Assembly (NCBI RefSeq): GCF_000012505.1
Contig: NC_007513.1
Span: forward strand, 1,178,001-1,242,000
Origin: Synechococcus sp. CC9902
GTDB lineage: Bacteria > Cyanobacteriota > Cyanobacteriia > PCC-6307 > Cyanobiaceae
DNA: 64,000 nt
Direction of reading: 5' to 3'
Shown here: piece after piece, positions 19,846 through 29,718 of the stretch
Layout of the letters: every line of letters begins with the position of its first letter
Numbering within the stretch: position 1 is the first letter of the stretch
Program-made: the position numbers and the translations under genes
Notes under the pieces: generated by a model
The model's input: the letters and a program-made list of their open reading frames with translations, nothing else
Databases searched by the model: none
Told to the model about the DNA's origin: nothing

Positions 19846-19902
19846 ACGGGATATTCGTCAGGAATTGTGAAGAACGCCACGACGGCGCTGCGAAAGGTTA
19901 TC

Positions 19903-22458
19903 TCAACGTGAGACGCGACTGGTCTTTTCCGGCCCCTTCACCAACAGGCTCCCTCGCGTGACGCCAAGTTGGTTGTGGATCCGTTCCTGGCGCCAAACGT
20001 CTTTAGAAGCGAGTCGACCCGCCAACGCATCGGCATAAAGATGCACACGCCTCAGCGTCGACTCAGCATCCTCATCCAATAACTCGAGACGAAAAGAGGT
20101 CACACCTGCTTTTCTTAAGACGGGGAGAGACTCAACCCCTGTCTGGGCCGTGCCGTTAAACAGGGTGTTGCGGCATCCCAAATCAGCGCGAAGCGGATGT
20201 TCAACGCCGCTGCGATCCCTCAATGTCACCGTGTGCGTCTCGCAGGGACGACCGCAATCTGTGTGGTCATGTCCATCGGAAAGGAAGGCGCAAAACAAGC
20301 AGTGCTCCATGTGGAACAAGGGCATGTGCTGGTGGAGCGTGATTTCCAGCGCCGATGCATCGACATGGGAGGTCAAATCAAGCAATTGCTGCAAATTGAG
20401 GTCGTAACTCGCTGTCAGGCGTTTCAGACCCCAATGCTCGCGATACCAAGACATCGCCAGGGGATTGGCGACGTTCAAAGAGAAATCACCGATACAAGGT
20501 GCTAGTGGACACAAGGTTTCCAGTTGATCGGCATTGCGAACCAGAAAGCCATCGGGTCGGGCTCGAATTAAGGGTTCCAAAGTCCACCGTTCATTGGGGC
20601 GTGTGACACGGGAACCGGCGAGCCAAATCCCTTCTGGCCAATGCCCACGTGCGATGGCAACGGCTTCACGCAAATCACGCGGATGCTCAAGGTCTGCAAC
20701 CACCGATCGAATGGGAGCCACTGACGTAGGCAAGTCCTTAAGGGCCTTGAGCTGCTGAAGACTGCGCACGAGCACCACCAAACCTGGCGCCTGTAGATCC
20801 ACAGGGTTAACAGGGGTGGAAGAGCCCGCCAGGGAGCTGAGCATCGGGACGAGGACGTCATGCACATTCAGCCCACTGTCCAAAGGCACCGCAGGATCTG
20901 CCGTTGGGGCCTCCTCAGCTTCTGCGAGAGTTTCAAGCGAATCCAGCAGTTGACGACGCATCCGATTCAGTTCAGCTACGGGCAAGAAGAGATCCCCTTC
21001 CAGATGAAGCTCAAGGCGCTCTAACCGCCAAGCCGTGCCCCCAAGCCGTCCCAGTTGCTCAGTCAGTCGCTGGTGATCCAGTGGCCGTTGGCTTGCGACT
21101 TGAAGAGGCATCGCGCTTTTCACGCTGAGTCCTGCGGTGCTCGGTTGCAGGACCTCAATCGTTAGGGGCTGATCCACCGCACCAACCACCGCAACCACCA
21201 AAGGGGTGGATACGGGCTCGACAACGCGACGGGAGGCTCGTTGCCACTGGGCTTGCCAAGCCGGATCGCTTGTTAGCCATACCGATGCGCCAGCCCTCAG
21301 CGCTTCGGTCTCAAGACGGTGCGGTCCTAAACGAAGTTTCAAGCGCTCTCGACCGATCTGCTCACAGGCCATCACACGGCCTCCAATCTCACGGGGTGGA
21401 GTTAACGGATCAGACGACAGCACCTCCAAAACAACGCCTTGGCCTGGCCGAATCCGCTCACGACTTCGAATTTGAAGCCATCCCCCCCGCTCAACGCCCA
21501 AAAGTTGCCCCACCAACGGCCCTCGCTTCTTGCTCCAACGCCCATGCACCAATTGACGGTGGTTAACCCCCCTCAACCATCCGGTGGACAAACCGCGGGA
21601 AAAGGCAAGCTCCAATTGTCTTCGCACCTCGGAAGGGTCGTCTTCCTGCTGATCCAGCCGGTTGCGGTAAGCCTCCGTCACTGCCGCGACATAAGTTGCG
21701 TCTTTTAAGCGACCCTCAATCTTGAGACTGGCGATTCCAATGCGCTGCAAATCAGGAAGCAGTTCCCAGGCGGCAAGATCCTGTGGGGACAGCAAATAAC
21801 GCTGATCTTCAAGGGAATGAGACGTGCCATCCACGACCATTTCATAGGGAAGGCGGCAGGCTTGGGCGCATTCACCACGGTTGGCACTGCGTTGCCCCAA
21901 CGATTCACTCGTGAGGCACTGGCCCGAGTAGGCCACACACAACGCGCCATGCACAAACACTTCCAAAGGGATTTGCAAATGCCTCTGGGTGAGCTGATTT
22001 TGAAGCCGCTCAAGATCCTGCAAAGACAGCTCACGAGCCAAGACAACCCGTTCACAACCCAAAGCAGCGGCTTGGGCCACTCCCGCGGCACTGGTGATCG
22101 ACATCTGCGTCGAACCATGCAGGGTTAATCGCGGCACCAACCGTTGGGCTAATCGGCAAAGGCCAACGTCTTGAACAATCACCGCATCAACACCGGCTTG
22201 ATCTGCGGCAAGGAGCAACTGGGCCGCCGACTCCAGCTCATCGCTAAACACCAGCACGTTGAAGGTGAGGAAGCCCCGCACACCGCGCTGATGCAGCCAA
22301 TGCATTATTTGCGGCAGTTCTTCCAAACGAAAGTTTTCGGCGCGCTGTCTTGCGTTGAAGGCATCAACGCCGAAGTAGACCGCGTCGGCGCCGGATGCAA
22401 CAGCCGCTTTAAGAGCAGCCCAGTCGCCAGCTGGAGACAACAGCTCAGGAGAATTCAC
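19903..22458 (-). CDS. Peptidase U32-family protein (RlhA-like, with DUF3656-type region)
   Basis: 851 residues, GUG start at 22458. N-terminal TIM-barrel: PELLSPAGDWAALKAAVASGADAVYFG and VFVHGALCVAYSGQCLTSE...GRSANRGECAQACRLPY (conserved cysteines) are diagnostic of COG0826/U32. Although named collagenase-like peptidases, characterised members such as E. coli RlhA, TrhP and UbiU/V hydroxylate RNA or ubiquinone precursors and bind Fe-S. A long C-terminal extension carries further cysteines (HCLFCAFLSDGHDHTDCGRPCE). An RNA-hydroxylating role is inferred, not shown. It overlaps the upstream vanY-like stop by four bases. Confidence 0.85.
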   Translation of the reverse strand: MNSPELLSPAGDWAALKAAVASGADAVYFGVDAFNARQRAENFRLEELPQIMHWLHQRGVRGFLTFNVLVFSDELESAAQLLLAADQAGVDAVIVQDVGLCRLAQRLVPRLTLHGSTQMSITSAAGVAQAAALGCERVVLARELSLQDLERLQNQLTQRHLQIPLEVFVHGALCVAYSGQCLTSESLGQRSANRGECAQACRLPYEMVVDGTSHSLEDQRYLLSPQDLAAWELLPDLQRIGIASLKIEGRLKDATYVAAVTEAYRNRLDQQEDDPSEVRRQLELAFSRGLSTGWLRGVNHRQLVHGRWSKKRGPLVGQLLGVERGGWLQIRSRERIRPGQGVVLEVLSSDPLTPPREIGGRVMACEQIGRERLKLRLGPHRLETEALRAGASVWLTSDPAWQAQWQRASRRVVEPVSTPLVVAVVGAVDQPLTIEVLQPSTAGLSVKSAMPLQVASQRPLDHQRLTEQLGRLGGTAWRLERLELHLEGDLFLPVAELNRMRRQLLDSLETLAEAEEAPTADPAVPLDSGLNVHDVLVPMLSSLAGSSTPVNPVDLQAPGLVVLVRSLQQLKALKDLPTSVAPIRSVVADLEHPRDLREAVAIARGHWPEGIWLAGSRVTRPNERWTLEPLIRARPDGFLVRNADQLETLCPLAPCIGDFSLNVANPLAMSWYREHWGLKRLTASYDLNLQQLLDLTSHVDASALEITLHQHMPLFHMEHCLFCAFLSDGHDHTDCGRPCETHTVTLRDRSGVEHPLRADLGCRNTLFNGTAQTGVESLPVLRKAGVTSFRLELLDEDAESTLRRVHLYADALAGRLASKDVWRQERIHNQLGVTRGSLLVKGPEKTSRVSR

Positions 22459-23207
22459 GGGCGAGGACGGGAGTAGCGACGAGCAGCTTCAAATTGACGC
22501 AGGGCGTCTGCGGAGCCTTCATATCGCCAATGCCACGGCTCATACATCACCCCTTGATCGTTTCCATCGGGAAACGAGAGAACGAAGTGATAACGAGCAG
22601 CGTGATCTTGAAGCCATCGGAAAGCTTGGGTGTTTTGGAATTGCGTGGACAAGTTGGTTTCTTGAGCCTCCCCATCGCCGAGATCGATCGCATAACCAGT
22701 GCTGTGTTCGGAATACCCAGGGGGAGCTGAAACCTGCGCACGCTCTTCAGGCGTTTGATTGCGTTCCGATGCCACATCGAAAAAGATTGATTCCTGAAGT
22801 GCTTGAGAGCGATATCCGCTGAGCAAACGAAGATCAATGCCATCAGAAATGGCGGCATTCATCATCGAATTCAATGCCGCTGCCGTATCAACATGCAATT
22901 CCACGCCGGGTTGAAAAACAATCAGCTCTTCAATTAACGCCTCGCGGTAAGGGAAGTGACCAAGCAACCGACCATCTGCATCGGGCCGTTCACGGAATCC
23001 ACGAATTTCAAACGGTTCACTTGGGGCCATACCCATCAACAACTGTGGAGCCACCATCACGGCCAGAACACTCCCACCGCCAACGAAAAGACACCCCATC
23101 AAGAGACCAAGCCCGCTGTTTTGTTTGCGTTGACGGGGCGGTCGAGAGCGTTGTGCAACGGGAATGTCATCGCGCTCAGAGCGTCGCGCAGAGGATGGCC
23201 GAACCAC
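22455..23207 (-). CDS. Membrane-anchored D-alanyl-D-alanine carboxypeptidase, VanY/M15B family
   Basis: About 250 residues from the GUG at 23207; the frame is open to 23258 but the extra residues look uncoded. A basic N-terminus (RSRPPRQRKQN) precedes one membrane helix (GLGLLMGCLFVGGGSVLAVMV), leaving the enzyme outside the cell membrane. The zinc-site motifs of M15B are intact: SGYRSQALQ, SEHSTGYAIDLGD and EPWHWRYEG. It should trim the terminal D-Ala from peptidoglycan stem peptides. Divergent from chlP, with about 108 bases between the two starts. Confidence 0.87.
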   Translation of the reverse strand: MVRPSSARRSERDDIPVAQRSRPPRQRKQNSGLGLLMGCLFVGGGSVLAVMVAPQLLMGMAPSEPFEIRGFRERPDADGRLLGHFPYREALIEELIVFQPGVELHVDTAAALNSMMNAAISDGIDLRLLSGYRSQALQESIFFDVASERNQTPEERAQVSAPPGYSEHSTGYAIDLGDGEAQETNLSTQFQNTQAFRWLQDHAARYHFVLSFPDGNDQGVMYEPWHWRYEGSADALRQFEAARRYSRPRP

Positions 23208-23315
23208 AGCGCTGATGCATGTTGTTTCGATCGTAAGGGTGTAAGCCCGTGCTACCAAGACAAGTTGATTTCTCGGTAGTAGCTTTAAAAAACAGACCAG
23301 CGGAGTTTTGCTGAG

Positions 23316-24674
23316 ATGTTGAGAGTCGCAGTGATTGGCGGAGGACCAAGTGGTTCTTGCGCGGCGGAAATTCTCGCGAAGGCTGGGATCGAAACTTGGT
23401 TGTTCGAGCGAAAACTGGACAACGCCAAACCCTGTGGTGGTGCCATTCCGCTTTGCATGGTTGAGGAATTCAACCTCCCTGATTCGATCATCGATCGAAA
23501 GGTGAGGAACATGAAAATGATTTCCCCCTCCAATCGAGAGGTGGATATTCAGCTCGATCCCCTCGGTTACGACGAAAATGCCTACATCGGTATGTGCCGA
23601 AGGGAGGTGTTTGATGCCTTCTTACGGAACCGCGCGGCGGACCTTGGCACCACGTTGATCAATGGCCTGGTGCAAAAAATCGACACCGGCAAAAATCGTC
23701 AAGGGCCGTACTGCATCCATTACGCCGACTACAGCGGTGGCGGTCCGACAGGCGAACCTAAAACCCTCGATGTAGATCTGATCGTCGGTGCCGATGGAGC
23801 CAACTCACGGGTAGCGAAGGCGATGGACGCCGGTGATTACAACGTGGCGATTGCTTTCCAGGAACGGATCAAACTTCCGCCTGAGGAGATGACCTATTAC
23901 GAGGATCTCGCCGAGATGTACGTCGGCACAGACGTGTCGCCAGACTTCTATGCCTGGGTGTTCCCGAAATACGACCACGTGGCGGTTGGTACCGGCACGA
24001 TGCAACAAAACCAAAGCCTGATTAAGGGTTTGCAAAAGGGCATCCGTGAACGCGCCACCAAACGGCTCTTCAAAGGTGAAGTGATCAAGGTTGAAGCTCA
24101 CCCAATCCCAGAGCATCCACGGCCTCGCCGCGTCGTCGGACGCATGGCTCTTGTGGGTGATGCCGCTGGATACGTCACCAAAAGTTCTGGAGAAGGGATC
24201 TACTTCGCTGCCAAAAGTGGCCGGATGTGCGCGGAAGCGATTGTTGAAATCTCCAACAACGGTGCAAACGTCCCAACGGAGAAGCAAATCAAATCCACCT
24301 ATCTCAAGCGTTGGGATCGAAAATACGGCGCTACTTATGCAGTTCTCGATATCTTGCAGCGCATTTTTTATCGGAACGATGCAGCGCGGGAAGCCTTTGT
24401 CGAAATGTGCGACGACAAAGATGTACAACGCCTCACCTTTGACAGCTACCTCTACAAGCGGGTGGTGCTGATGAATCCATGGCAACAGGTGAAACTCACG
24501 CTGCGCACCCTGGGAAGTTTGCTCCGTGGAGAAGCGCTTGCTCCTCCGGTTTACAAGCCAGTGCCTTCAGCAGTGGGTCGCTCTGATGGTGATTTTCTCG
24601 CAGAGGAAGCCTCCCAACAGATCAAAGCCCAAGCCAAAGAACAAGAGAGTAAAGAAAAAGCCGGAGTGAATTAA
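23316..24674 (+). CDS. chlP: Geranylgeranyl diphosphate/chlorophyllide reductase
   Basis: FAD-dependent enzyme that reduces the geranylgeranyl chain to phytol for chlorophyll a, tocopherol and phylloquinone. 452 residues. The N-terminal VAVIGGGPSGSCAAEILAKAGI is the FAD motif; CGGAIPLCMVEEF, GADGANSRVAKAM and ALVGDAAGYVTKSSGEGIYFAAKSG are typical of plant/cyanobacterial ChlP. The lysine/glutamine-rich tail is variable in the family. Confidence 0.96.
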   Translation: MLRVAVIGGGPSGSCAAEILAKAGIETWLFERKLDNAKPCGGAIPLCMVEEFNLPDSIIDRKVRNMKMISPSNREVDIQLDPLGYDENAYIGMCRREVFDAFLRNRAADLGTTLINGLVQKIDTGKNRQGPYCIHYADYSGGGPTGEPKTLDVDLIVGADGANSRVAKAMDAGDYNVAIAFQERIKLPPEEMTYYEDLAEMYVGTDVSPDFYAWVFPKYDHVAVGTGTMQQNQSLIKGLQKGIRERATKRLFKGEVIKVEAHPIPEHPRPRRVVGRMALVGDAAGYVTKSSGEGIYFAAKSGRMCAEAIVEISNNGANVPTEKQIKSTYLKRWDRKYGATYAVLDILQRIFYRNDAAREAFVEMCDDKDVQRLTFDSYLYKRVVLMNPWQQVKLTLRTLGSLLRGEALAPPVYKPVPSAVGRSDGDFLAEEASQQIKAQAKEQESKEKAGVN

Positions 24675-24693
24675 TTCCAGCTTTCCTCCAACC

Positions 24694-24879
24694 TCACTGG
24701 CGAGGGTCCATCGCTTGATCCGCGGCATCCTTCAGCCGTTCGATTCCCTGCTCCAGGTTCTTGCCTGGGGCAGTTTCTTTTTGGGTGGTTGACCACACAT
24801 TGATGGCGTAAATCGCCGCACCGGCAATGATCAATGCCGCCACAATGGATCCCAATCCATTTCCACCCTGACGAATCAC
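24694..24879 (-). CDS. Small single-span membrane protein, start uncertain
   Basis: At least 61 residues from GUG at 24879: one membrane helix (GSIVAALIIAGAAIYAINVW) followed by a polar tail (KETAPGKNLEQGIERLKDAADQAMDPRQ). The frame stays open 27 codons upstream to 24960 and those codons (ITDQESASGTGSQQQAPVV) read like protein, but contain no ATG, GUG or UUG; an ATT lies at 24931-24933. The true N-terminus may therefore use a rare start. Function unknown; convergent with chlP. Confidence 0.6.
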   Translation of the reverse strand: MIRQGGNGLGSIVAALIIAGAAIYAINVWSTTQKETAPGKNLEQGIERLKDAADQAMDPRQ

Positions 24880-24994
24880 GACCGGAGCTTGTTGCTGAGA
24901 GCCCGTTCCTGATGCGCTCTCTTGATCGGTAATGTCGAAAAAAAATGCAGCAGCTCCTCGTTAGCCTTCCGAAACGCCGCTGCCAACGAAAGCG

Positions 24995-27157
24995 TCAGCT
25001 TTGAATCAACTCGAATTGAGCAAAGACAGCTGCTTGATTGCGTAACACACCGAGCAAATTGAGTCGGTTCATTCGAAGGGCCGGATCATCGGCCATCACC
25101 ATCACACTCTGGTCACCATCAAAGAACGCCTCAAGTGCCGGTGTGGATTCCACAAGAACGTCACAGAGTTCTTGATAGGCACCACGTTCAGCGAGGGGGT
25201 TCAATCGTTCGGTGGCATCGAACAGCCCCTTCTCACTGGCCGACTCAAACCGCGAAGGGTCCACCACTTCAGTGCTGGACAACACATCCAGAGGTAGGTC
25301 ACCCTTTTCAGCCAACCGAGAAGCACGCTGAACCACCGCTTGCACTGCCGTTAATCGACCCTGATCTCTCAATCCGTGCAGCAGTTGAATACGAACCCGC
25401 ACATCCAGGGGATCGTGCAACAGACGCGTCGTCGAAACGGTGTCGCCAGCCACCGCCTGAACCAAATCGGCGGCATAACCATCGTCTTCGAGTTGCGATG
25501 TAATGCGCTGTCGCAACAAGGCTGAAAGATCGCTGGTCAGTTGGGCTGTGTCCACCGCAAAAGCTGGAAAAAGCTCTCTCCAGGCTTCAACGGCCTTGGC
25601 AAGAAAGACATTGAGATCGAGTTTCCAGCCTTGATTCCAAAGAATGAGCAGCACACCGTTGCCCGCCCGACGTAGGGCGTAGGGATCGGATGAGCCAGTG
25701 GGGCGTTCCCCTTTAGCGAAAATGCTGAGTAACAGCTCAAATCGCTCAGCCAGGGCCACAACGGCACCAGCATCAGTGCTCGGCAATTCGTCCCCTGCAC
25801 CCCGGGGTAAGTAGTGCTCCACAACCGCCAGCGCCACATCGCGCGATTCGCCTTCCTCCAGTAGGTATTTGCCTCCCATCAACCCCTGAAGTTCAGGGAA
25901 TTCACCCACCATCTGACTAACAAGATCGTGCTTGCACAGATGTGCCGCACGACGAGACGCCATAGCAACCGAATCCGACAGCGCAAGGTCTGTTAAGAGC
26001 TGGTTTGTGAGGCGCTCAATCCGATCACAACGATCACGAAGACTGCCAAGCCCCTCGGCAAACGTGACGCGGCTTAGAGCCTCACGACGCGTTGCACTGG
26101 CCTGACGTCGATCAACCTCGAGGAAAAACTCAGCATCGGCAAGACGGGCCCCTAAGACCCGCTCATTCCCCCGGGTAATCAACGCCGAGGCCTGCTCAAG
26201 GCCATTCGCCACCAACAAAAACTCAGGGCGCAGGACCGCCTCGGCCGTTAATCGCAACGGGTCTGGGTCGAGTCCTGGAATCTCCAACGGCACATAGCGC
26301 TGATGCGCTTGCATCACGGTGGAAATCACCTCAGGGGGTAATTGCAGAAATCGCTCCGCAATTTGCCCCTGCAAAACCCGGGGATCTTCAACAAGATCAA
26401 CGAGTTCTTCAAAAAGTCGGTCCGGGCAGTTGGCCTCCCCCTCTGCGGCTTCAGCCCCTTGATCAATCGACGCTCGGATTAGACGAGATCGTTCGTCGCG
26501 ATCCACCAAAACGCCAGCCTTTTGAAGGGTTTTGACGTACTGATCCGCCGACGCAATACACAACTGTTGGTTGCCATAGAGACGATGGCCGCGGCTGTAG
26601 CGGTCGCTTCGAACCACGGGGTCTGCCCCAGGCATCTCCACATTGATCACATCGTCGCCATGGAGCGCTACCAACCAACGAATTGGTCGACTGAAGCGCT
26701 GGGTCCCCGTTCCCCATCGCATAAAGCGACGGCCCTGCAGTGCATCAATCCACGTTGGGATTAGCTCGCGAAGCAAGGACACACCGTCGCGCCCTGCCGT
26801 CAACACAGTGGCGAAGACACACGGACCTTTGGGTGTATCGCGTTGCTCGAGCTGTGATGCATCGATGCCGCAGCGTTTGGCAAAGCCAATCGCTGCAGGG
26901 CCTGGAACACCATCTTTGAAAGCCTGAGCAACCGGAGGACCTTTTCGCTCTTCACGGAGATCGGGTTGACGGTCGTCCAAGTCGGGGATCGACACCACCA
27001 ATCGGCGTGGGGTTCCAAAGATCGAAATCGATCCATGGCTCAACCGTGCTTCAGCAAGGTCGTGCGGAACCCGTTCTCGGAGTTGGTCGAGCGCTTGACG
27101 CGCAAAATCCGCCGGCAATTCTTCAGTGCCGATTTCAAGAAGAAACGTTGTTGTCAC
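24995..27157 (-). CDS. glyS: Glycine--tRNA ligase beta subunit
   Basis: 720 residues from the GUG at 27157 (MTTTFLLEIGTEELPADFARQAL); the frame is open further upstream but only this start fits the family. The beta subunit of the alpha2beta2 glycyl-tRNA synthetase binds tRNA. LVEDPRVLQGQIAERFLQLPPEVISTVMQAHQRY and the C-terminal anticodon-binding region (VMVMADDPALRMNRLNLL) are typical. The alpha subunit (glyQ) is not in this window. Divergent from sir, with 87 bases between the starts. Confidence 0.95.
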   Translation of the reverse strand: MTTTFLLEIGTEELPADFARQALDQLRERVPHDLAEARLSHGSISIFGTPRRLVVSIPDLDDRQPDLREERKGPPVAQAFKDGVPGPAAIGFAKRCGIDASQLEQRDTPKGPCVFATVLTAGRDGVSLLRELIPTWIDALQGRRFMRWGTGTQRFSRPIRWLVALHGDDVINVEMPGADPVVRSDRYSRGHRLYGNQQLCIASADQYVKTLQKAGVLVDRDERSRLIRASIDQGAEAAEGEANCPDRLFEELVDLVEDPRVLQGQIAERFLQLPPEVISTVMQAHQRYVPLEIPGLDPDPLRLTAEAVLRPEFLLVANGLEQASALITRGNERVLGARLADAEFFLEVDRRQASATRREALSRVTFAEGLGSLRDRCDRIERLTNQLLTDLALSDSVAMASRRAAHLCKHDLVSQMVGEFPELQGLMGGKYLLEEGESRDVALAVVEHYLPRGAGDELPSTDAGAVVALAERFELLLSIFAKGERPTGSSDPYALRRAGNGVLLILWNQGWKLDLNVFLAKAVEAWRELFPAFAVDTAQLTSDLSALLRQRITSQLEDDGYAADLVQAVAGDTVSTTRLLHDPLDVRVRIQLLHGLRDQGRLTAVQAVVQRASRLAEKGDLPLDVLSSTEVVDPSRFESASEKGLFDATERLNPLAERGAYQELCDVLVESTPALEAFFDGDQSVMVMADDPALRMNRLNLLGVLRNQAAVFAQFELIQS

Positions 27158-27244
27158 GACACGGACATGAGCCAAGCCGACTGTATTGGAAGCCGTTTCG
27201 CTACGGTCAGTTAGTAACTCCTGATCTGAGCAAGAGAAGGCTCT

Positions 27245-28987
27245 GTGGACGTGGCGGAACCTCAAACCAACAGCCTCTCAAAAGCGGAACAGCGCAAGCT
27301 CGACAGCGACCATCTGCGCGAGCCGTTGTTGACGGAACTAGGCAACGATGAGGTGCGCTTCAGCGAAGACGCTGTTCAGCTCCTGAAGTTTCATGGCAGC
27401 TATCAGCAGCACCACCGAGAACTCAGAAAAACCGACAAGATCCGCAGTTGGCAAATGATGCTGCGGCTTCGCAGCCCTGGTGGTCGAATCCCTGCCCAAT
27501 TGTTTTTGGCCCTCGATGAGCTCTCCAACCGAATTGGAGATGGAACCCTTCGGGCCACAACCCGTCAGGCCTTCCAGATGCACGGGATTCCTAAAGCCGA
27601 TCTGAAAGAGGTAATCGGCACCATCGTGCGCAACTTGGGATCCACCCTTGCTGCCTGTGGCGACATCAACAGAAATGTGATGGCTCCCCCTGCCCCCTAT
27701 GAAAAAGGTGGTTATCCAGCTGCCCGGCAGTTAGCTGACGAGATTGCCGACCTGCTGAGCCCAGAAGCAGCTGAAGGGTCGTATCTCGACCTTTGGGTGG
27801 ATGGCGACCTCAGCTATCGCTTCAAACCATCCAAGGCGGTCAACCAGGCGCGACAACGCCAATCGGAAGGCGGGGTCTACTCCGGAAGTGAGGCTGAACC
27901 TCTCTACGGCGACACCTACCTGCCAAGAAAATTCAAAGTTGGCGTCACAGTGCCCGGCGACAACTCCATCGATCTCCTCACGCAAGACATCGGATTGGTG
28001 GTCTTCACCCATCCGTCTGGAGAATTAAAAGGTTGCAATGTTTATGTGGGCGGTGGCATGGGTCGCACCCACAACAAGGAAGAAACGTTCGCTCGCATCG
28101 CTGATCCCCTCGGATACGTTGCAGCAGAACACGTCTTAGACGTGGTTCAGTCGATCCTCGCGCTACAGCGAGACCATGGCGACCGGGTCATCCGACCCCA
28201 CGCTCGGATGAAATATTTGCTGCACGACAAAGGAATTCAATGGTTCCGCCAGACGTTGCAGCGGGATTATTTCAAGGGTGAGCTCACAGGACTCCGCAAT
28301 GAACCCAAACCCAAACTCCTTGACTATTTGGGTTGGCACCGTCAGCGGGCTGGGCTCTGGTTTGTAGGACTACCTCTGCTATGCGGTCGGTTGGAAGGGA
28401 AGCTCAAGCAAGGGCTACGGCAGCTCGTTGAGACATATCAACTGGAAATCAGGCTCACGGCAAACCAAGATCTGTTGCTCTGCAACATCGGAACCGCACA
28501 ACGCGCTGGGATTCGATCGGCTTTGGCTGAGCTTGGCTTTGATGTACCCGAGTCGCCGGCACCCTTGGCCCGTCATGCGATTGCCTGTCCAGCACTGCCG
28601 ACATGCGGTTTAGCTATTACCGAATCCGAGCGGATTCTTCCCGATGTGTTGGATCGACTCGATGCCCAGCTCAGACGTCTGGAGATTGAAAAATCCGTGC
28701 TGGTGCGGATGACTGGCTGCCCCAATGGTTGTGCACGCCCATATATGGCTGAGCTTGCTTTGGTGGGAAATGGGGTGAATCAATACCAGCTCTGGCTGGG
28801 CGGCACCCCGAATTTGCAAAATCTGGCGCGCCCTTACGTGGAGAAGCTTCCACTCAAGGATCTAGAGCAAACCATTGAGCCACTGTTGCTGAGCTGGAAA
28901 GCAGCTGGTGGGAGACGGAGCTTTGGAGATCACATCAACAAACTTGGCGATCAGGGGGTTGCTGAATTGCTTCCTGCTTCCGAATAG
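27245..28987 (+). CDS. sir: Ferredoxin-dependent sulfite reductase
   Basis: Reduces sulfite to sulfide for cysteine synthesis using ferredoxin, a sirohaem and a 4Fe-4S cluster. 580 residues from GUG at 27245 behind a good GAGAAGG site. Cluster/sirohaem ligands are in CPALPTCGLAITESER and MTGCPNGCARPY. Upstream TTRQAFQMHGI and CGDINRNVMAPPAP are typical of assimilatory sulfite reductases and argue against nitrite reductase. The last 37 bases overlap the convergent VanX-like gene. Confidence 0.94.
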   Translation: MDVAEPQTNSLSKAEQRKLDSDHLREPLLTELGNDEVRFSEDAVQLLKFHGSYQQHHRELRKTDKIRSWQMMLRLRSPGGRIPAQLFLALDELSNRIGDGTLRATTRQAFQMHGIPKADLKEVIGTIVRNLGSTLAACGDINRNVMAPPAPYEKGGYPAARQLADEIADLLSPEAAEGSYLDLWVDGDLSYRFKPSKAVNQARQRQSEGGVYSGSEAEPLYGDTYLPRKFKVGVTVPGDNSIDLLTQDIGLVVFTHPSGELKGCNVYVGGGMGRTHNKEETFARIADPLGYVAAEHVLDVVQSILALQRDHGDRVIRPHARMKYLLHDKGIQWFRQTLQRDYFKGELTGLRNEPKPKLLDYLGWHRQRAGLWFVGLPLLCGRLEGKLKQGLRQLVETYQLEIRLTANQDLLLCNIGTAQRAGIRSALAELGFDVPESPAPLARHAIACPALPTCGLAITESERILPDVLDRLDAQLRRLEIEKSVLVRMTGCPNGCARPYMAELALVGNGVNQYQLWLGGTPNLQNLARPYVEKLPLKDLEQTIEPLLLSWKAAGGRRSFGDHINKLGDQGVAELLPASE

Positions 28988-29661
28988 ATCGCTGCTTCGG
29001 CGCCACTCCGCCAAGCCCACAATTGGTCTCCATAGGAATAGTGCCACCATTCATTTGGGTGTTGAGCAAACCCGGCAGACGCCATCACCGTGCGCAAAAG
29101 TTCTCGCCGTTGATGAAACAGCTGCTCCGCTGGATCGGATGTATTGGCGAAGTAATCAGGTTCTGAAACAACTCCAATGGCATCAATCGGTGAGCCCATC
29201 GCCAGCAGCTCGCCAGCATCGGTTGCAAGGGTGAGATCCACAGCAGCGCCCGTGCTGTGGGGGGGAGGGGTCTGAGGATTTCGACTCGGTGGAGCCCAAA
29301 AGCGCCCAACTTCAGATTCCACAGTCTGCAAGTCAGCTTCTTGACGAGGATCCTCGCGATCGACACCCCGTTCTCGGCATAGCTGATCGATGGTGTAGTT
29401 CACCATGAAGGCCTGAACGCTGATCGGTCTCCATGCATCGAAGATTGCGAAACAGAGCTCAGGGGCACGTTGACGCAATAGATCCTGCGCCTTAAGTAAG
29501 CGCCTGACGACACCGGATCGCAAACGAAACGGGTCCTTCCCTTGGCCATAGGGAGCTCCGACAGACGCATAGGGATGCGGTTCAATCCGAAGCAATTGCG
29601 GCGGTAGATATTCCAATGATTCCAAGCAATCTTGGATCGGACGATCACTCCAAGGACGCAT
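28951..29661 (-). CDS. D-alanyl-D-alanine dipeptidase-like protein, VanX/M15D family
   Basis: 236 residues, no signal peptide. Zinc ligands and catalytic residues of M15D are visible in HSTGAAVDLTL (His...Asp) and NEWWHYSYGDQLWAW (Glu, His), with the arginine motif FDAWRPISVQAFM upstream. Such enzymes cleave D-Ala-D-Ala; outside resistance clusters they serve peptidoglycan turnover. There is no vanH/vanA neighbour, so I infer turnover or recycling rather than glycopeptide resistance. It follows recG's strand, 57 bases beyond the recG stop in the direction of transcription. Confidence 0.87.
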   Translation of the reverse strand: MRPWSDRPIQDCLESLEYLPPQLLRIEPHPYASVGAPYGQGKDPFRLRSGVVRRLLKAQDLLRQRAPELCFAIFDAWRPISVQAFMVNYTIDQLCRERGVDREDPRQEADLQTVESEVGRFWAPPSRNPQTPPPHSTGAAVDLTLATDAGELLAMGSPIDAIGVVSEPDYFANTSDPAEQLFHQRRELLRTVMASAGFAQHPNEWWHYSYGDQLWAWRSGAEAAIYSEAGSNSATP

Positions 29662-29718
29662 TGGCTGAAGATTTGGGGATTGGGATGTCCAAGGTTGAGT
29701 AAAACCAGTGAACGATAT

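Noticed and set aside
23805-24485. Minus-strand open frame of 226 codons inside chlP
   Set aside because: Shadow of chlP; histidine/phenylalanine-rich residues typical of antisense reading.
28951-29661. Glycopeptide-resistance role for the VanX-like gene
   Set aside because: No vanH, vanA or regulators nearby; neighbours are sir and recG, so peptidoglycan turnover is more likely.
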